Positions 26,226-35,351 of a stretch of DNA of 64,000 nucleotides are shown piece after piece. The stretch is from Parvularcula dongshanensis. Lineage in GTDB: Bacteria; Pseudomonadota; Alphaproteobacteria; Caulobacterales; Parvularculaceae. A program made the position numbers and the translations under genes. Under the pieces are notes generated by a model. It was not told the DNA's origin. It was given only the letters and a program-made list of their open reading frames with translations, and searched no databases. The stretch's first letter is position 1; every line of letters starts with the position of its first letter. Location of the stretch: contig NZ_JACHOB010000001.1 in assembly GCF_014199615.1 (NCBI RefSeq), positions 682,001 to 746,000 on the forward strand, given 5' to 3'.

Positions 26226-29200
26226 ATGATGCGAAACACGAGCTTCCGCTCGGCCGTCCTGTGCTCGAGCGCCCTCGTCGCGCTCGCCGGGGGCGCCGCT
26301 CTGGCACAAGAGAACGGCACCGACGACCAAGACCCCTCCATCCAGACTGTTCCCGACGCGCCGAACGCCGGCACGCTCGCCGACGAGGGTGACACGATCG
26401 TCGTCACCGGTTCGCGTCTGCGCTCCTCGACCTTCAACAGCGTCTCGCCGCTGACCGTTCTCGACGCCGACGGCGCGTCGCTCGAAGGCCTGACGGACGT
26501 CGCTTCGGTACTTCAGAACGCGACCGTCGCGTCGGGCTCGTCGCAGGTGACGGCGGCGTCCTCGGCGGCCTTCGTCCAGAACGGCGGCGCGGGCGCGGAG
26601 ACGATCTCGCTGCGCGGCCTCGGCGCCAACCGCACGCTCGTCCTCCTCAACGGCCGCCGCGCGGGGCCCGCGGGCGTGAGGGGCGGGGTCTCGGCCTTCG
26701 ACCTCAACGTCCTGCCGCTCTCCGCGATCGAGCGCATCGAGATCCTGAAGGACGGCGCCTCGTCGATCTACGGCTCGGACGCCATCGCGGGCGTCGTCAA
26801 CATCATCACCAAGGAAGAGGACGGCGGCAGCGTCGACGGCTTCTACTCGCAACCCTTCGATTCGGGCGGCGAGGAGTTCCGCGTCAACGGCTCCTACGGC
26901 AAGAGCTTCGACCGCGGCCGGTTCCGGGTGACGGGCGACTACTTCAACCAGCAAGAGCTCGCCCGCGGCGACCGCGACTTCTACCGCTGCGGTCAGGCCT
27001 ACGTCTTCGACGGCGACGGCAACCGCGCCGACCTGATCGATCCGCGCACGGGCAAGACCCAGTGCCGCGACCTCCTCTGGGGCCACGTCTGGACCTACGA
27101 CTATCAGTACGCCTTCGAGGACGCGGACGAGCACAACGTGCCGCAGACCTCGCCGCTCCTCTTCCAATACGACTATGACGGCATGCTGGCGGGGCTGATC
27201 CCCGGCCTTCCCGCCGACGACGCGAACGACATGCGCGTTCCGTCCGGCTGGTTCCCGGTCAACTACAATCAGGAAGACATTGCGGGCCTGAACGACTGGG
27301 CCGGCATCAATGTCGGCAACACGCCGTTCGCGGTGACGAACTTCGACCACCCTTACCAGGACGAAGAGACCTTCATCCCTAACACGGAACGCTACACCTT
27401 CTTCGCGGAAGGCCAGTACGACCTGACCGACTCGGTCCAGGCCTATGGCGAGGTGCTGCTCAACCGCCGCGAGACCAAGGTCAACGGCTATCGTCAGTAC
27501 TGGTCCTACGTCTACAACGACAATTTCAACTTCATCAACTTCGACACCGTGGCCGATTCGGGCGGGCCGAACGCGGATGGCTGGACCGGCGCACAATGGC
27601 TCTCGCCGACGGCGATCACCAACCATTCGGACGACTCGGTCAAGGTCGACTACCAACGCTACGTCCTCGGCTTCACGGGCGGCCTTGGCCCGCTCCACCC
27701 GAGCTGGACGTGGGACCTCGCCGTTCAGCACAGCCGCAGCAATGGCGAGTACACGAGCGACGTCATCTTCGCGGACTCGATCGAGGACCGGAACTTCGCC
27801 CTGTCCGAGTGCGAGGCGGGCGAAGTCACCTCGGTCCGCGGCGTTCCCTGCATGGACGTCAACTGGCTGAGCCCCGAGCTTCTGGCCGGCAACCCGACGC
27901 AGGCCGAGCGCGCCTACCTGTTCGGCACCGAGCAGGGTAAGACGGACTACGTGCAGACCTCGGTCGAAGGGTTCCTCGGCGGCGAGCTGATCGACCTGCC
28001 GGCCGGCCCCCTCGGGCTCGGCCTCGGCTTCCTCTACCAAGAGGACGAGATCGAAGACACGCCGGGCGCCGTCACGTTGGCGGACAACGCCTGGGGGTCG
28101 TCGGGCGCGGGGATCACTGAGGGTACGGACAGCACCATCGCCTACTTCGGCGAGCTCAACGTGCCGATCATCGCGGACAAGCCGTTCTTCGAGAACCTGA
28201 CCTTGAACCTGTCGGGCCGCTACACGGACGTCGAATCCTACGGCAACGACACGACCTACAAGGTCGGCCTCAACTGGCAGGTCCACCCGGCGGTCCGTCT
28301 GCGCGCGACGCAGGGCACGTCCTTCCGGACGCCGTCCTTGTTCGAGCTCTACCTTGCCGATCAGACGAGCTTCGTTGGTCAGCGGACCATCGATCCGTGC
28401 ATCAATTGGGGCGGCGCGCTCGAGAACAACTCGATCTCGCAGCAAGTCGCGAACAACTGTGCCGCAGACGGCATTCCGGATGACCTCACCGGCGGCGGCG
28501 CCTCGGCGACGGTCGTTACCGGCGGCGGTCTGGGCGTTCTCGAGGCGGAGACGGCCGACACCTTCACGGCCGGCATCGTGCTGACGCCGAGCTTCATCGA
28601 CCTTCGCATCGCGCTCGACTACTTCGACATCGAGATCGAGAACGAGGTCTCGCAACTCGGCGCGTCGGCGATCGTCGGCGGGTGCTACAGCTCGGACGAC
28701 TTCGCCAACGAGCCGCTCTGCGACCTGTTCACGCGGAACCCGAACGTTCAGGGCAGCGCTTCTGCGCCGTTCCTAATCGACACGGTCCTGGACAGCTTCA
28801 TCAACATCAACAACCAGGCGAACCGGGGCCTCGACCTCACGGTCGAGTACAACCACGAGTTCGGCTTCGGCGACCTGAGGTTCTTCAGCGAGTCGAGCTA
28901 TCAGCTCGAGGACGAAGTCCAGCTGCTCGCTGAAGGCGATGTCGAGGACTACAACGGCCTCGCCGGCGATCCGAAGTTCGTCAGCAACGTGAACCTCGAG
29001 TTCACGCGCGGTCCGTGGACGGCCTTCTGGGGCGTCGACCTGATCGGCCGGACCTCGAACAACGAAGAGTACGTCAACGACAACGGCACCGAGAACCAGA
29101 CCTTCCTCGGTGAGCAGGTCAGCTACAAGATGTACACGGAGTTCCAGACCTACCACGCGGCTTCGCTCGGCTACGAGTTCGAGAACGGCTTCACGGTACG

Positions 29201-29348
29201 GGCCGGCGTCGCGAACATCTTCGACGAGGCGCCGCCCGCGGTGACGGCGATCTCCGACCAGTACACGACGGCCGGCGTGTCGGCCTTCTACTCTCAGTAC
29301 GACAGCCTCGGCCGTCGCGCCTTCATCAACCTGCGCAAGAGCTTCTAA
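26226..29348 (+). CDS. Large TonB-dependent outer-membrane receptor
   Basis: A 1040-residue receptor. It has a signal peptide (about 1-28, ending ALAQE), the alphaproteobacterial lead-in DTIVVTGSRL (about 56-65), a plug domain with LRGLGANRTLVLLNGRR and IERIEILKDGASSIYGSDAIAGVVNIIT, and a 22-strand barrel ending in Phe (FINLRKSF). Such long receptors usually import glycans, peptides or metal chelates with TonB energy. No substrate-degrading or regulatory gene is beside it, so the substrate is unknown. A strong terminator follows 21 bases after the stop. Confidence 0.92.
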   Translation: MMRNTSFRSAVLCSSALVALAGGAALAQENGTDDQDPSIQTVPDAPNAGTLADEGDTIVVTGSRLRSSTFNSVSPLTVLDADGASLEGLTDVASVLQNATVASGSSQVTAASSAAFVQNGGAGAETISLRGLGANRTLVLLNGRRAGPAGVRGGVSAFDLNVLPLSAIERIEILKDGASSIYGSDAIAGVVNIITKEEDGGSVDGFYSQPFDSGGEEFRVNGSYGKSFDRGRFRVTGDYFNQQELARGDRDFYRCGQAYVFDGDGNRADLIDPRTGKTQCRDLLWGHVWTYDYQYAFEDADEHNVPQTSPLLFQYDYDGMLAGLIPGLPADDANDMRVPSGWFPVNYNQEDIAGLNDWAGINVGNTPFAVTNFDHPYQDEETFIPNTERYTFFAEGQYDLTDSVQAYGEVLLNRRETKVNGYRQYWSYVYNDNFNFINFDTVADSGGPNADGWTGAQWLSPTAITNHSDDSVKVDYQRYVLGFTGGLGPLHPSWTWDLAVQHSRSNGEYTSDVIFADSIEDRNFALSECEAGEVTSVRGVPCMDVNWLSPELLAGNPTQAERAYLFGTEQGKTDYVQTSVEGFLGGELIDLPAGPLGLGLGFLYQEDEIEDTPGAVTLADNAWGSSGAGITEGTDSTIAYFGELNVPIIADKPFFENLTLNLSGRYTDVESYGNDTTYKVGLNWQVHPAVRLRATQGTSFRTPSLFELYLADQTSFVGQRTIDPCINWGGALENNSISQQVANNCAADGIPDDLTGGGASATVVTGGGLGVLEAETADTFTAGIVLTPSFIDLRIALDYFDIEIENEVSQLGASAIVGGCYSSDDFANEPLCDLFTRNPNVQGSASAPFLIDTVLDSFININNQANRGLDLTVEYNHEFGFGDLRFFSESSYQLEDEVQLLAEGDVEDYNGLAGDPKFVSNVNLEFTRGPWTAFWGVDLIGRTSNNEEYVNDNGTENQTFLGEQVSYKMYTEFQTYHAASLGYEFENGFTVRAGVANIFDEAPPAVTAISDQYTTAGVSAFYSQYDSLGRRAFINLRKSF

Positions 29349-29369
29349 GCAGGGACCGATACAGAGTAA

Positions 29370-29401
29370 GGGGGCGGCGGGGCGACCCGCCGCCCCCTTT
29401 T
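29370..29401 (+). terminator. Strong intrinsic terminator of the TonB receptor gene
   Basis: GGGGGCGGCGGG (29370-29381), loop GCGA, and CCCGCCGCCCCC (29386-29397) form a perfect 12-bp GC stem followed by TTTT. Confidence 0.9.
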
Positions 29402-29459
29402 CGTTTCGAAGGCATCGCCCTTGCCGTCGAAGCCGGATCAACTGCCGAAGGAGGGTCCC

Positions 29460-30245
29460 ATGCCCCGCGTCGTCGTCAAGAAGGACAACCTCGACGAGAG
29501 GAACGCCGAGTTCGAGCAGCGTGCGCTGACCCAGCCGGTCTTCCTCAACAGCGTGCCGAAGAGCGGTACGCACCTCCTCAAGAACATCTTCCGCATGTTC
29601 GTGCCGCTGGAGCAGCACTACAACGCGGACTTCGTCCAGATCCCGAACCTCGCCCGCAACATGGCGGCCTTCGACCCCGCAGAGCCGAAGCTCGCATGGG
29701 GGCACCTTCTCTTCGCGGACGACAGCGCGGCGGCGACCGCGCCCGCGCGTCACCTTCTCCTCGTGCGTGACCCCTATGACTGGGTCCTCGCGCGGGCGCG
29801 CTTCTTCTTGTCGGAAAGCTTCCAGGCGGGGCTCGAAGCGCTTCGTTCCGACCGGATCTCGGTCGAGCAGGTGCTGAGCATGATGATCTTCGGCATCCAC
29901 AACAAGATGCCGGACATGCGCGACATCTTCGTCTTCAACGCCGTCGCCTGGCTCGGCCCCGACGTGGAGCTCGTCCGCTTCGAGGAGTTGAAGGCCGCCA
30001 TCGCGGACCTCGAGAGCGGCGCGTCGGCGAGCTACTTCGCGAAGCTCCTGGGGTGCGCGGAGGCGGACCTCCCCGCCGACTGGCGAGCGCGCGTCCGCAT
30101 CGGCGCGGACCGCCGCTCGAGCGGGACGGCGCGCGAGAACCTGAAGGCCGTGGCGAAGGACGTCCCCGACGTCCTGCCCCCGGCCCACCAGGCCATGGTC
30201 GAACTCGCCGTGCCGGGCGTCAGGACGATGCTCGGCTACGCCTGA
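29460..30245 (+). CDS. Sulfotransferase-family protein
   Basis: From the ATG at 29460, set by AAGGAGGG about six bases upstream, the protein has 261 residues. VFLNSVPKSGTHLLKNIF (about 24-41) is the 5'-phosphosulfate-binding loop for PAPS, and HLLLVRDPYDWVLARARFF (about 98-116) is the 3'-phosphate motif. It would transfer sulfate from PAPS to a carbohydrate or small acceptor. This is one of three sulfotransferases in the window, pointing to sulfated surface polymers. The acceptor is unknown. Confidence 0.85.
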   Translation: MPRVVVKKDNLDERNAEFEQRALTQPVFLNSVPKSGTHLLKNIFRMFVPLEQHYNADFVQIPNLARNMAAFDPAEPKLAWGHLLFADDSAAATAPARHLLLVRDPYDWVLARARFFLSESFQAGLEALRSDRISVEQVLSMMIFGIHNKMPDMRDIFVFNAVAWLGPDVELVRFEELKAAIADLESGASASYFAKLLGCAEADLPADWRARVRIGADRRSSGTARENLKAVAKDVPDVLPPAHQAMVELAVPGVRTMLGYA

Positions 30246-30261
30246 CGGGAAGCGGCGGGGC

Positions 30262-32208
30262 TTACCCCGCCTTGTTCACGCGCATGTACCACTCGACGAG
30301 CCTTCTGACCTGCCGGGGCGTGTAGCCCCGCTCCGTCATCCTGCTGACGAAGTCGTCGTGCTTCTTGGCGGTGTCGGTGTCCTTCTTCGAATCGAAGGAG
30401 ATCACCGGCAAGAGGTCCTCGACCTGGGTGAACATCCGCTTCTCGATCACGGAGCGGAGCTTCTCGTAGCTCGTCCAGCGCGGGTTGCGGCCCTCGTTGG
30501 AGGCGCGGGCGCGAAGGGCGAACTTCACGACCTCGTTGCGGAAGTCCTTGGGGTTCGCGATCCCTGCCGGCTTTTCGATCTTGGAGAGCTCCTGGTCGAG
30601 CGTGTTGCGGTCCAGAAGTTGCCCCGTGTCGGGGTCCTTGAAGTCCTGGTCCTCGATCCAGGCGTCGGCATAGGCGATGTAGCGGTCGAAGAGGTTCTGT
30701 CCGTACTCGCCATAGGACTCGAGGTAGGCCTTCTGGATCTCCTTGCCGATGAAGTCGGCATAGCGGGGGGCGAGCTCGGCCTTGATGAACTCCAGGTACT
30801 TCTTCTCCGTCTCCGCATCGAACTGCTCGCGGCGAATGGAGTTCTCGAGCACGTACATGAGGTGCACGGGGTCGGCCGAGACCTCCTCGGTGTCGAAGTT
30901 GAAGGTCTCCGACAGCACCTTGAAGGCGAAGCGGGTGGAGATCCCGTCCATCCCCTCGTCGACGCCCGCGGCGTCCCGGTACTCCTGGTGGCTCTTCGCC
31001 TTGGGGTCCGTGTCCTTCAGCTTCTCGCCGTCATAGACCCGCATCTTGGAGACGAGGTTCGAGTTCTCGTGCTCGCGAAGCCGGGTGAGGACGGAGAACT
31101 TCGCCAGCATGGGCAGCGTCTCGGGCGCGCACGGCGCGTCCGACAGCTCCGAGGAGGAGAGGAGCTTCTCGTAGATCCGCGTCTCCTCCGTAGGCCGAAG
31201 GCAGTAGGGCACTTTGACGACCGAAATGCGGTCGAGGAAGGCCTCGTTCGACTTGTTGCCCTTGAAGGCCTGCCATTCGGACTCGTTCGAGTGCGCGAGG
31301 ATCACGCCTTGGAACGGGATCGGCCCCAGCGCCTCGGTGCCGACGTAGTTGCCTTCCTGGGTCGCCGTCAGCAGGGGGTGGAGCACCTTGATCGGCGCTT
31401 TGAACATCTCGACGAACTCTAAGAGCCCCTGGTTCGCGTGGCAGAGGCCGCCCGAGTAGGAGTAGGCGTCGGTGTCGTTCTGGCTGAAGTGCTCGAGCTT
31501 CCTGATGTCGACCTTGCCGACCAGCGCCGAGATGTCCTGATTGTTCTCGTCGCCGGGCTCGGTCTTGGTGATCGCGACCTGGCGCAGCTTGGACGGCCAG
31601 AGCTTGACGACCGAGAACTTCGAGATGTCCCCGCCGAACTCGTCGAGCCGCTTGACCGCCCAAGGCGACATGAGGCCGGTCAGGCGACGCCGCTCGATGC
31701 CGTACTTGTCCTCGAGGAGGCCCTTGAGGTCGTCGGACTGGAAGAGCCCGAGCGGGCTCTCGAAGACGGGGCTGATCTGCTCGCCCGCCTTTAGGACGTA
31801 GACGGGGTAGGTCTCCATCAGGTCCTTGAGGCGCTCGGCGAGCGAGGACTTGCCGCCGCCCACGGGGCCAAGGAGGTAGAGGACCTGCCGCTTCTCCTCG
31901 AGGCCCTGGCCCGCGTGGCGGAAGTAGCCCACGATCCGCTCGATCGTGTCCTCCATGCCGTAGAAGCCCTCGAAGGCTTTGTACCGCTTGATCGTCCGGT
32001 TGAAGAAGATCCGGCTGAGGCGGGGGTCCTTGGAGGTGTCCACGAACTCCGGCTCGCCGATCGCCTTGACCATGCGCTCCGCGGGGCTCGCATACATCAT
32101 CGGGTCGTCGCGGGCGGCGAGGAGGTAGTCGCGAAGCGACATCTCCTCGTGCCGGGTGCGCTCGTAGCCCTTGGTGAACGCGTCGAAGACGTCGAGTCCG
32201 TCAGTCAT
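30262..32208 (-). CDS. prkA: PrkA family serine protein kinase (AAA-fold)
   Basis: A 648-residue protein from the ATG at 32208. The N-terminal AAA module has the P-loop GPVGGGKS (114-121), and the C-terminal PrkA kinase-like domain holds IFNRTIKRYKAFEGFYG-type motifs at 67-84 and the family's DGISTRFAFKVLS. PrkA/YeaG phosphorylates targets in stationary phase and normally sits in one operon with YeaH and SpoVR. Here those two genes are 9-12 kb away on the same strand, so the set is split. An intrinsic terminator lies in its leader. Confidence 0.95.
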   Translation of the reverse strand: MTDGLDVFDAFTKGYERTRHEEMSLRDYLLAARDDPMMYASPAERMVKAIGEPEFVDTSKDPRLSRIFFNRTIKRYKAFEGFYGMEDTIERIVGYFRHAGQGLEEKRQVLYLLGPVGGGKSSLAERLKDLMETYPVYVLKAGEQISPVFESPLGLFQSDDLKGLLEDKYGIERRRLTGLMSPWAVKRLDEFGGDISKFSVVKLWPSKLRQVAITKTEPGDENNQDISALVGKVDIRKLEHFSQNDTDAYSYSGGLCHANQGLLEFVEMFKAPIKVLHPLLTATQEGNYVGTEALGPIPFQGVILAHSNESEWQAFKGNKSNEAFLDRISVVKVPYCLRPTEETRIYEKLLSSSELSDAPCAPETLPMLAKFSVLTRLREHENSNLVSKMRVYDGEKLKDTDPKAKSHQEYRDAAGVDEGMDGISTRFAFKVLSETFNFDTEEVSADPVHLMYVLENSIRREQFDAETEKKYLEFIKAELAPRYADFIGKEIQKAYLESYGEYGQNLFDRYIAYADAWIEDQDFKDPDTGQLLDRNTLDQELSKIEKPAGIANPKDFRNEVVKFALRARASNEGRNPRWTSYEKLRSVIEKRMFTQVEDLLPVISFDSKKDTDTAKKHDDFVSRMTERGYTPRQVRRLVEWYMRVNKAG

Positions 32209-32253
32209 GATTGCCGCCCATGGTTGAAGAAGGAATCGCCCGCGGACCGGCAC

Positions 32254-32289
32254 AAAAAAGGCGGCTGACGCTTCGTGCGCCGCCGCCTT
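32254..32289 (-). terminator. Intrinsic terminator in the prkA leader
   Basis: On the minus strand AAGGCGGC and GCCGCCTT form an 8-bp stem around a 16-base loop and run into six consecutive T. It ends 46 bases before the prkA start codon, so any prkA transcript starting further upstream must pass it. It could be an attenuator or the 3' end of a small RNA. Confidence 0.65.
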
Positions 32290-32529
32290 GTGGGTCTGGA
32301 CCGAGCCGAGCCGCCGGGTCGCTTCCGCGCCGTCCTCGCTCCTCTATGGTCCAGATCATCGCCGGTCTCCCGCTCGCGGCGTCCGCCGCCCCGAAAGGCT
32401 GCGGCCACACGCTTAACATTCTATGGACCGGCGGTGCCCCTGACGAGTGCTGCGACGCAACATCTTGTCGGAGATCCCCGCCCGTCGAGGGAAAGCCTAG
32501 GCCGAACAAGAGGCGAACGGGAAGGGGGA

Positions 32530-32631
32530 ATGAGTAAAAAATCCGTACGGCATCGTTTCGCTTACGCGATCACGACGGCGCGCGCTGACTGCGCGGCGCC
32601 CTGGCAGCAGAGGGCCCGGAGTGCCATCTGA
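32530..32631 (+). CDS. Doubtful 33-residue basic peptide ahead of the peroxiredoxin gene
   Basis: ATG at 32530 follows AAGGGGGA directly and opens a 33-codon frame, Lys/Arg-rich, ending 26 bases before the peroxiredoxin start. The ribosome site is closer than usual to the ATG. It may be a leader peptide of the peroxiredoxin mRNA or chance. Confidence 0.2.
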   Translation: MSKKSVRHRFAYAITTARADCAAPWQQRARSAI

Positions 32632-32657
32632 CGGGCGAACGACGAAAGGGAAGCCTC

Positions 32658-33299
32658 ATGAGCCTTCTGCTCGGACAGACCGTGCCCGACTTCACGCAGG
32701 ACTCCACGCAAGGTCCGATCTCCTTCCACGACTGGATCGGCGACAGCTGGTGCGTCCTCTTCAGCCACCCTGCGGACTTCACGCCCGTTTGCACGACGGA
32801 GCTCGGCGCCGTCGCGGCGCTCAAGGACGAGTGGGAGAAGCGCAACGTCAAGGTCATCGCGCTGTCGGTCGACCCGGTGAACGAGCACAACGCCTGGGTC
32901 TCCGACATCGAGGAGACGCAGGGCACCGGCGTCTGGTACCCGATGCTCGCCGACCAGGACCACAAGGTCGCCGACCTCTACGGGATGATCCATCCCGACG
33001 CCGCCGCCAACGTCACGGTGCGCTCGGTCTTCGTCATCGACCCCGACAAGAAGCTGCGCCTCAGCCTGACCTACCCGCCCGCGACCGGCCGGAACTTCCG
33101 CGAGATCCTGCGCGCGATCGACAGCCTGCAGCTGACCGACAGCCATAAGGTCGCGACGCCCGCCGACTGGCAGGACGGCGACGACGTCATCATCGTGCCG
33201 AGCCTGAAGGACGAGGACGAGATCGCGCGGCGCTTTCCCAAGGGATACAAGGCCGTGCGCCCCTACCTCCGCGTGACCCCCCAGCCGAACAAGTCCTAG
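32658..33299 (+). CDS. 1-Cys peroxiredoxin (Prx6 type)
   Basis: A 213-residue thiol peroxidase with the active-site motif HPADFTPVCTTELG (peroxidatic Cys45, Thr42) and the long C-terminal extension typical of Prx6 (PPATGRNFREILRAIDSLQ, then ATPADWQDGDDVIIVP). There is no resolving Cys in the usual place. It reduces hydrogen peroxide and organic peroxides in the cytoplasm. AAAGGGAAG precedes the start. A modest hairpin terminator follows the stop. Confidence 0.93.
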   Translation: MSLLLGQTVPDFTQDSTQGPISFHDWIGDSWCVLFSHPADFTPVCTTELGAVAALKDEWEKRNVKVIALSVDPVNEHNAWVSDIEETQGTGVWYPMLADQDHKVADLYGMIHPDAAANVTVRSVFVIDPDKKLRLSLTYPPATGRNFREILRAIDSLQLTDSHKVATPADWQDGDDVIIVPSLKDEDEIARRFPKGYKAVRPYLRVTPQPNKS

Positions 33300-33310
33300 G
33301 CGCGGCGCCT

Positions 33311-33330
33311 GGCGTTTCGCGAACGCCTTT
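33311..33330 (+). terminator. Probable intrinsic terminator after the peroxiredoxin gene
   Basis: GGCGTT-TCGCG-AACGCC forms a 6-bp stem followed by TTTCT, 11 bases after the stop codon. Confidence 0.5.
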
Positions 33331-33409
33331 CTCGTGCCAAGAAGCGGCAAGCTGAGGGGCGGGGGGCGGATTCGGACCGTGCGATACCGTCCCACGAGGA
33401 GTGTCGCGC

Positions 33410-34204
33410 GTGTCCGGTTCCCACCTCATCCTGACCTTGGGCCGTAGCGGCAGCAACTACCTCGTCGACGCGATAAACCAGTCTCCCGAGGCGCTGAACT
33501 ACGGCGAGGTGCTCGGCTCGTGGACCCTCACGCGCCGCGTCTACGATCAGCTCGGCGCGATGTCGGACCCGCGCCGCTACCTCGACCGCTTCTACGATGC
33601 GCCGTCGCGCTACTACCTCGGTCAGGTCATGCACGCCGCGCTGCGCCTGAAGAACGGGCGGCGGCCGTCGCCGAAGCCGCGCGGCGAAGTGCGGACGATC
33701 GGCACCAAGGACTTCGCCTTCACCTATCGGGAGCTGGGCCTCGAGCGCTATCCCGCCGAGCGCGAGGGCATGCGCGTCATCGGCCTTCGGCGCCGCAACC
33801 TCGTGAAGCGCTACGTGTCGGGCGCGGTCATGAAGCGCACGGGCGTCGCCGCCGTCACCGACGGAGAGACGCTGGAGGTCGGCAGGATCACGGTCGATCC
33901 GGACGCCTTCATGCGCGGCCTCTCCATCTATCAGTCGGAGCTCGATCTGCTCGACGAGATGTTGAACGCCGTGCCCGAACCGCGGCGGCTGGTCTTCGAC
34001 TACGAGGACGTCTTCGCGAGTTCGGACGAGGTCGAGCGGGCGGTGGCGGCGATGTTCGCCTTTCTGGACCTTCCGCCCGCCCCTCACGTCGCGCGCCACC
34101 AGAAGATCACGACCACGCCGCTCTGCCGACTGATCACCAATTTCGACGAGCTGCGCGAGCGCGTATCGGCGACGCCGTACGAAGAGATGCTGCTGGCCGA
34201 CTGA
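33410..34204 (+). CDS. Sulfotransferase-like protein
   Basis: The GTG at 33410 is preferred over the GTG at 33401 because GAGGAG (33396-33401) lies eight bases before it; it gives 264 residues. HLILTLGRSGSNYLVDAI (about 4-21) is a PAPS 5'-phosphosulfate loop variant, and MRVIGLRRRNLVKRYVSGAV (about 120-139) stands where the 3'-phosphate motif is expected. It probably sulfates a surface polysaccharide or glycolipid. It converges with a GT61 glycosyltransferase gene ten bases away, again suggesting envelope glycan work. Confidence 0.75.
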   Translation: MSGSHLILTLGRSGSNYLVDAINQSPEALNYGEVLGSWTLTRRVYDQLGAMSDPRRYLDRFYDAPSRYYLGQVMHAALRLKNGRRPSPKPRGEVRTIGTKDFAFTYRELGLERYPAEREGMRVIGLRRRNLVKRYVSGAVMKRTGVAAVTDGETLEVGRITVDPDAFMRGLSIYQSELDLLDEMLNAVPEPRRLVFDYEDVFASSDEVERAVAAMFAFLDLPPAPHVARHQKITTTPLCRLITNFDELRERVSATPYEEMLLAD

Positions 34205-34214
34205 CTCGCGCCCC

Positions 34215-35279
34215 TCAGGCCCGGCGGCCTTCGAACCGGGCGAGGCAGGCCTGCAGGCGCTGCTCGATCTCTTCGGCCCCCAGCCCATCGACGGGAAGGA
34301 CGGCGTAGTCCTCGACCCCGAGCTGCTTCGCGACGAAGAGGTTGTTGTTCACCCACCAGCCGTCGACGGTCAGCTCGATCACGGCCTTCGGACGCCAGTG
34401 CAGCATGTTGAGGAGGCCGGACCCGTGATCGCCGATCACGGTCTCGACCCCTCCCGCCAACGCCCGCGAGGTTTCCGGCGACAGGGTCTCCTGGCGGACG
34501 ACGCTCGCACCGAGCCGACCCGCTGCCTCGGCGACCCTTTCGCTTGGAAAGCGCGCGCGTCCGATCTCGCTCTTGAGGTCGAAGCGGCCGAGATAGACGA
34601 TCGAACCGGGGGCAGGTTCGGGCGGATCGGGTTCGAAGACCGACCGGTAGGCGGCGGTGTGCTCGGGCGCCCAGTACTGGAGCGGGAAGGTCTTGCGCAG
34701 GATCAGCGCGTCCTCCACCCGGACCCAGTCCGTCATCGCCTCGTAGTCGATGCCGGCCGTCGCGAGGTCGCGCCGCACGTAACCCTTCTCGGCCAGAAAT
34801 CCCGGCAAGAGGAGGGGGCGGTCGAGCGCCGGGCCGGCGAGGAGCGGGCCCAGCACCGCATGCACCCAATCGCCGTAGGTGTAGGGAAGATCGGACTCGA
34901 CGATCGCCGCGCGCCGAACCGTCCGTGCCCGCGCGGGCGGGCGGGCGAGGATCTCTCTCGCCGAGGGCGCCCTGATGCTCCACCGCTCGCGCAGCGCGCC
35001 GTGATGCCAGGCCATCCCCGCCGGCGAGTAGAAGAGCCCTCGCGCCTCTTCGGTCTGCGGGCGGCGGCGATCGAAGGCGAGGCGTCCTTGGGACGCGTCG
35101 GTCGGCTCGCCGCCGATCACGTTCAGGAAGCTGACCGTCTCGACGCGGTGGGTCGCCATGTCGGCCGGAGAGCGAGGCTCGAGGCGGCCGGTGCGGGCGT
35201 GCAGGGCGGCGAGCGCCTTCTTCGCCGCTATCGTCGCGCGCGCCTTGACGCTCCGGTCTCGCCAGTCCCCGACCGCCAT
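34215..35279 (-). CDS. Glycosyltransferase family 61 protein (DUF563)
   Basis: A 354-residue cytoplasmic protein. The N-terminal third is variable; the middle has SDLPYTYGDWVHAVLGPLL. The C-terminal half carries the GT61 hallmark GVETVIGDHGSGLLNMLHW, followed by PKAVIELTVDGWWVNNNL. GT61 enzymes add xylose, arabinose or GlcNAc-like sugars; bacterial members sit in capsule and exopolysaccharide loci. No polysaccharide export genes are close by, so the target is unknown. Confidence 0.8.
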   Translation of the reverse strand: MAVGDWRDRSVKARATIAAKKALAALHARTGRLEPRSPADMATHRVETVSFLNVIGGEPTDASQGRLAFDRRRPQTEEARGLFYSPAGMAWHHGALRERWSIRAPSAREILARPPARARTVRRAAIVESDLPYTYGDWVHAVLGPLLAGPALDRPLLLPGFLAEKGYVRRDLATAGIDYEAMTDWVRVEDALILRKTFPLQYWAPEHTAAYRSVFEPDPPEPAPGSIVYLGRFDLKSEIGRARFPSERVAEAAGRLGASVVRQETLSPETSRALAGGVETVIGDHGSGLLNMLHWRPKAVIELTVDGWWVNNNLFVAKQLGVEDYAVLPVDGLGAEEIEQRLQACLARFEGRRA

Positions 35280-35351
35280 CGCCGTTCCCCTCGCCCCGCA
35301 CCTTCCCGCCGCGAGCCCGCCGCGCAGATGGGCGGCGACCCGGTAATCCTT

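Larger units (their letters stand above)
32209..32657. other. 449-bp divergent intergenic region between prkA and the peroxiredoxin gene
   Basis: No established gene is visible. It holds a leftward intrinsic terminator 46 bases before the prkA start (32254-32289) and a doubtful 33-codon rightward frame (32530-32631). Promoters of both flanking genes should lie here, but I find no clear match to EcfG or sigma-70 consensus. Confidence 0.5.

Noticed and set aside
26112-28655. An 847-codon minus-strand open frame opposite the TonB receptor
   Set aside because: The receptor reads clearly on the plus strand; the antisense text has no recognisable motif.
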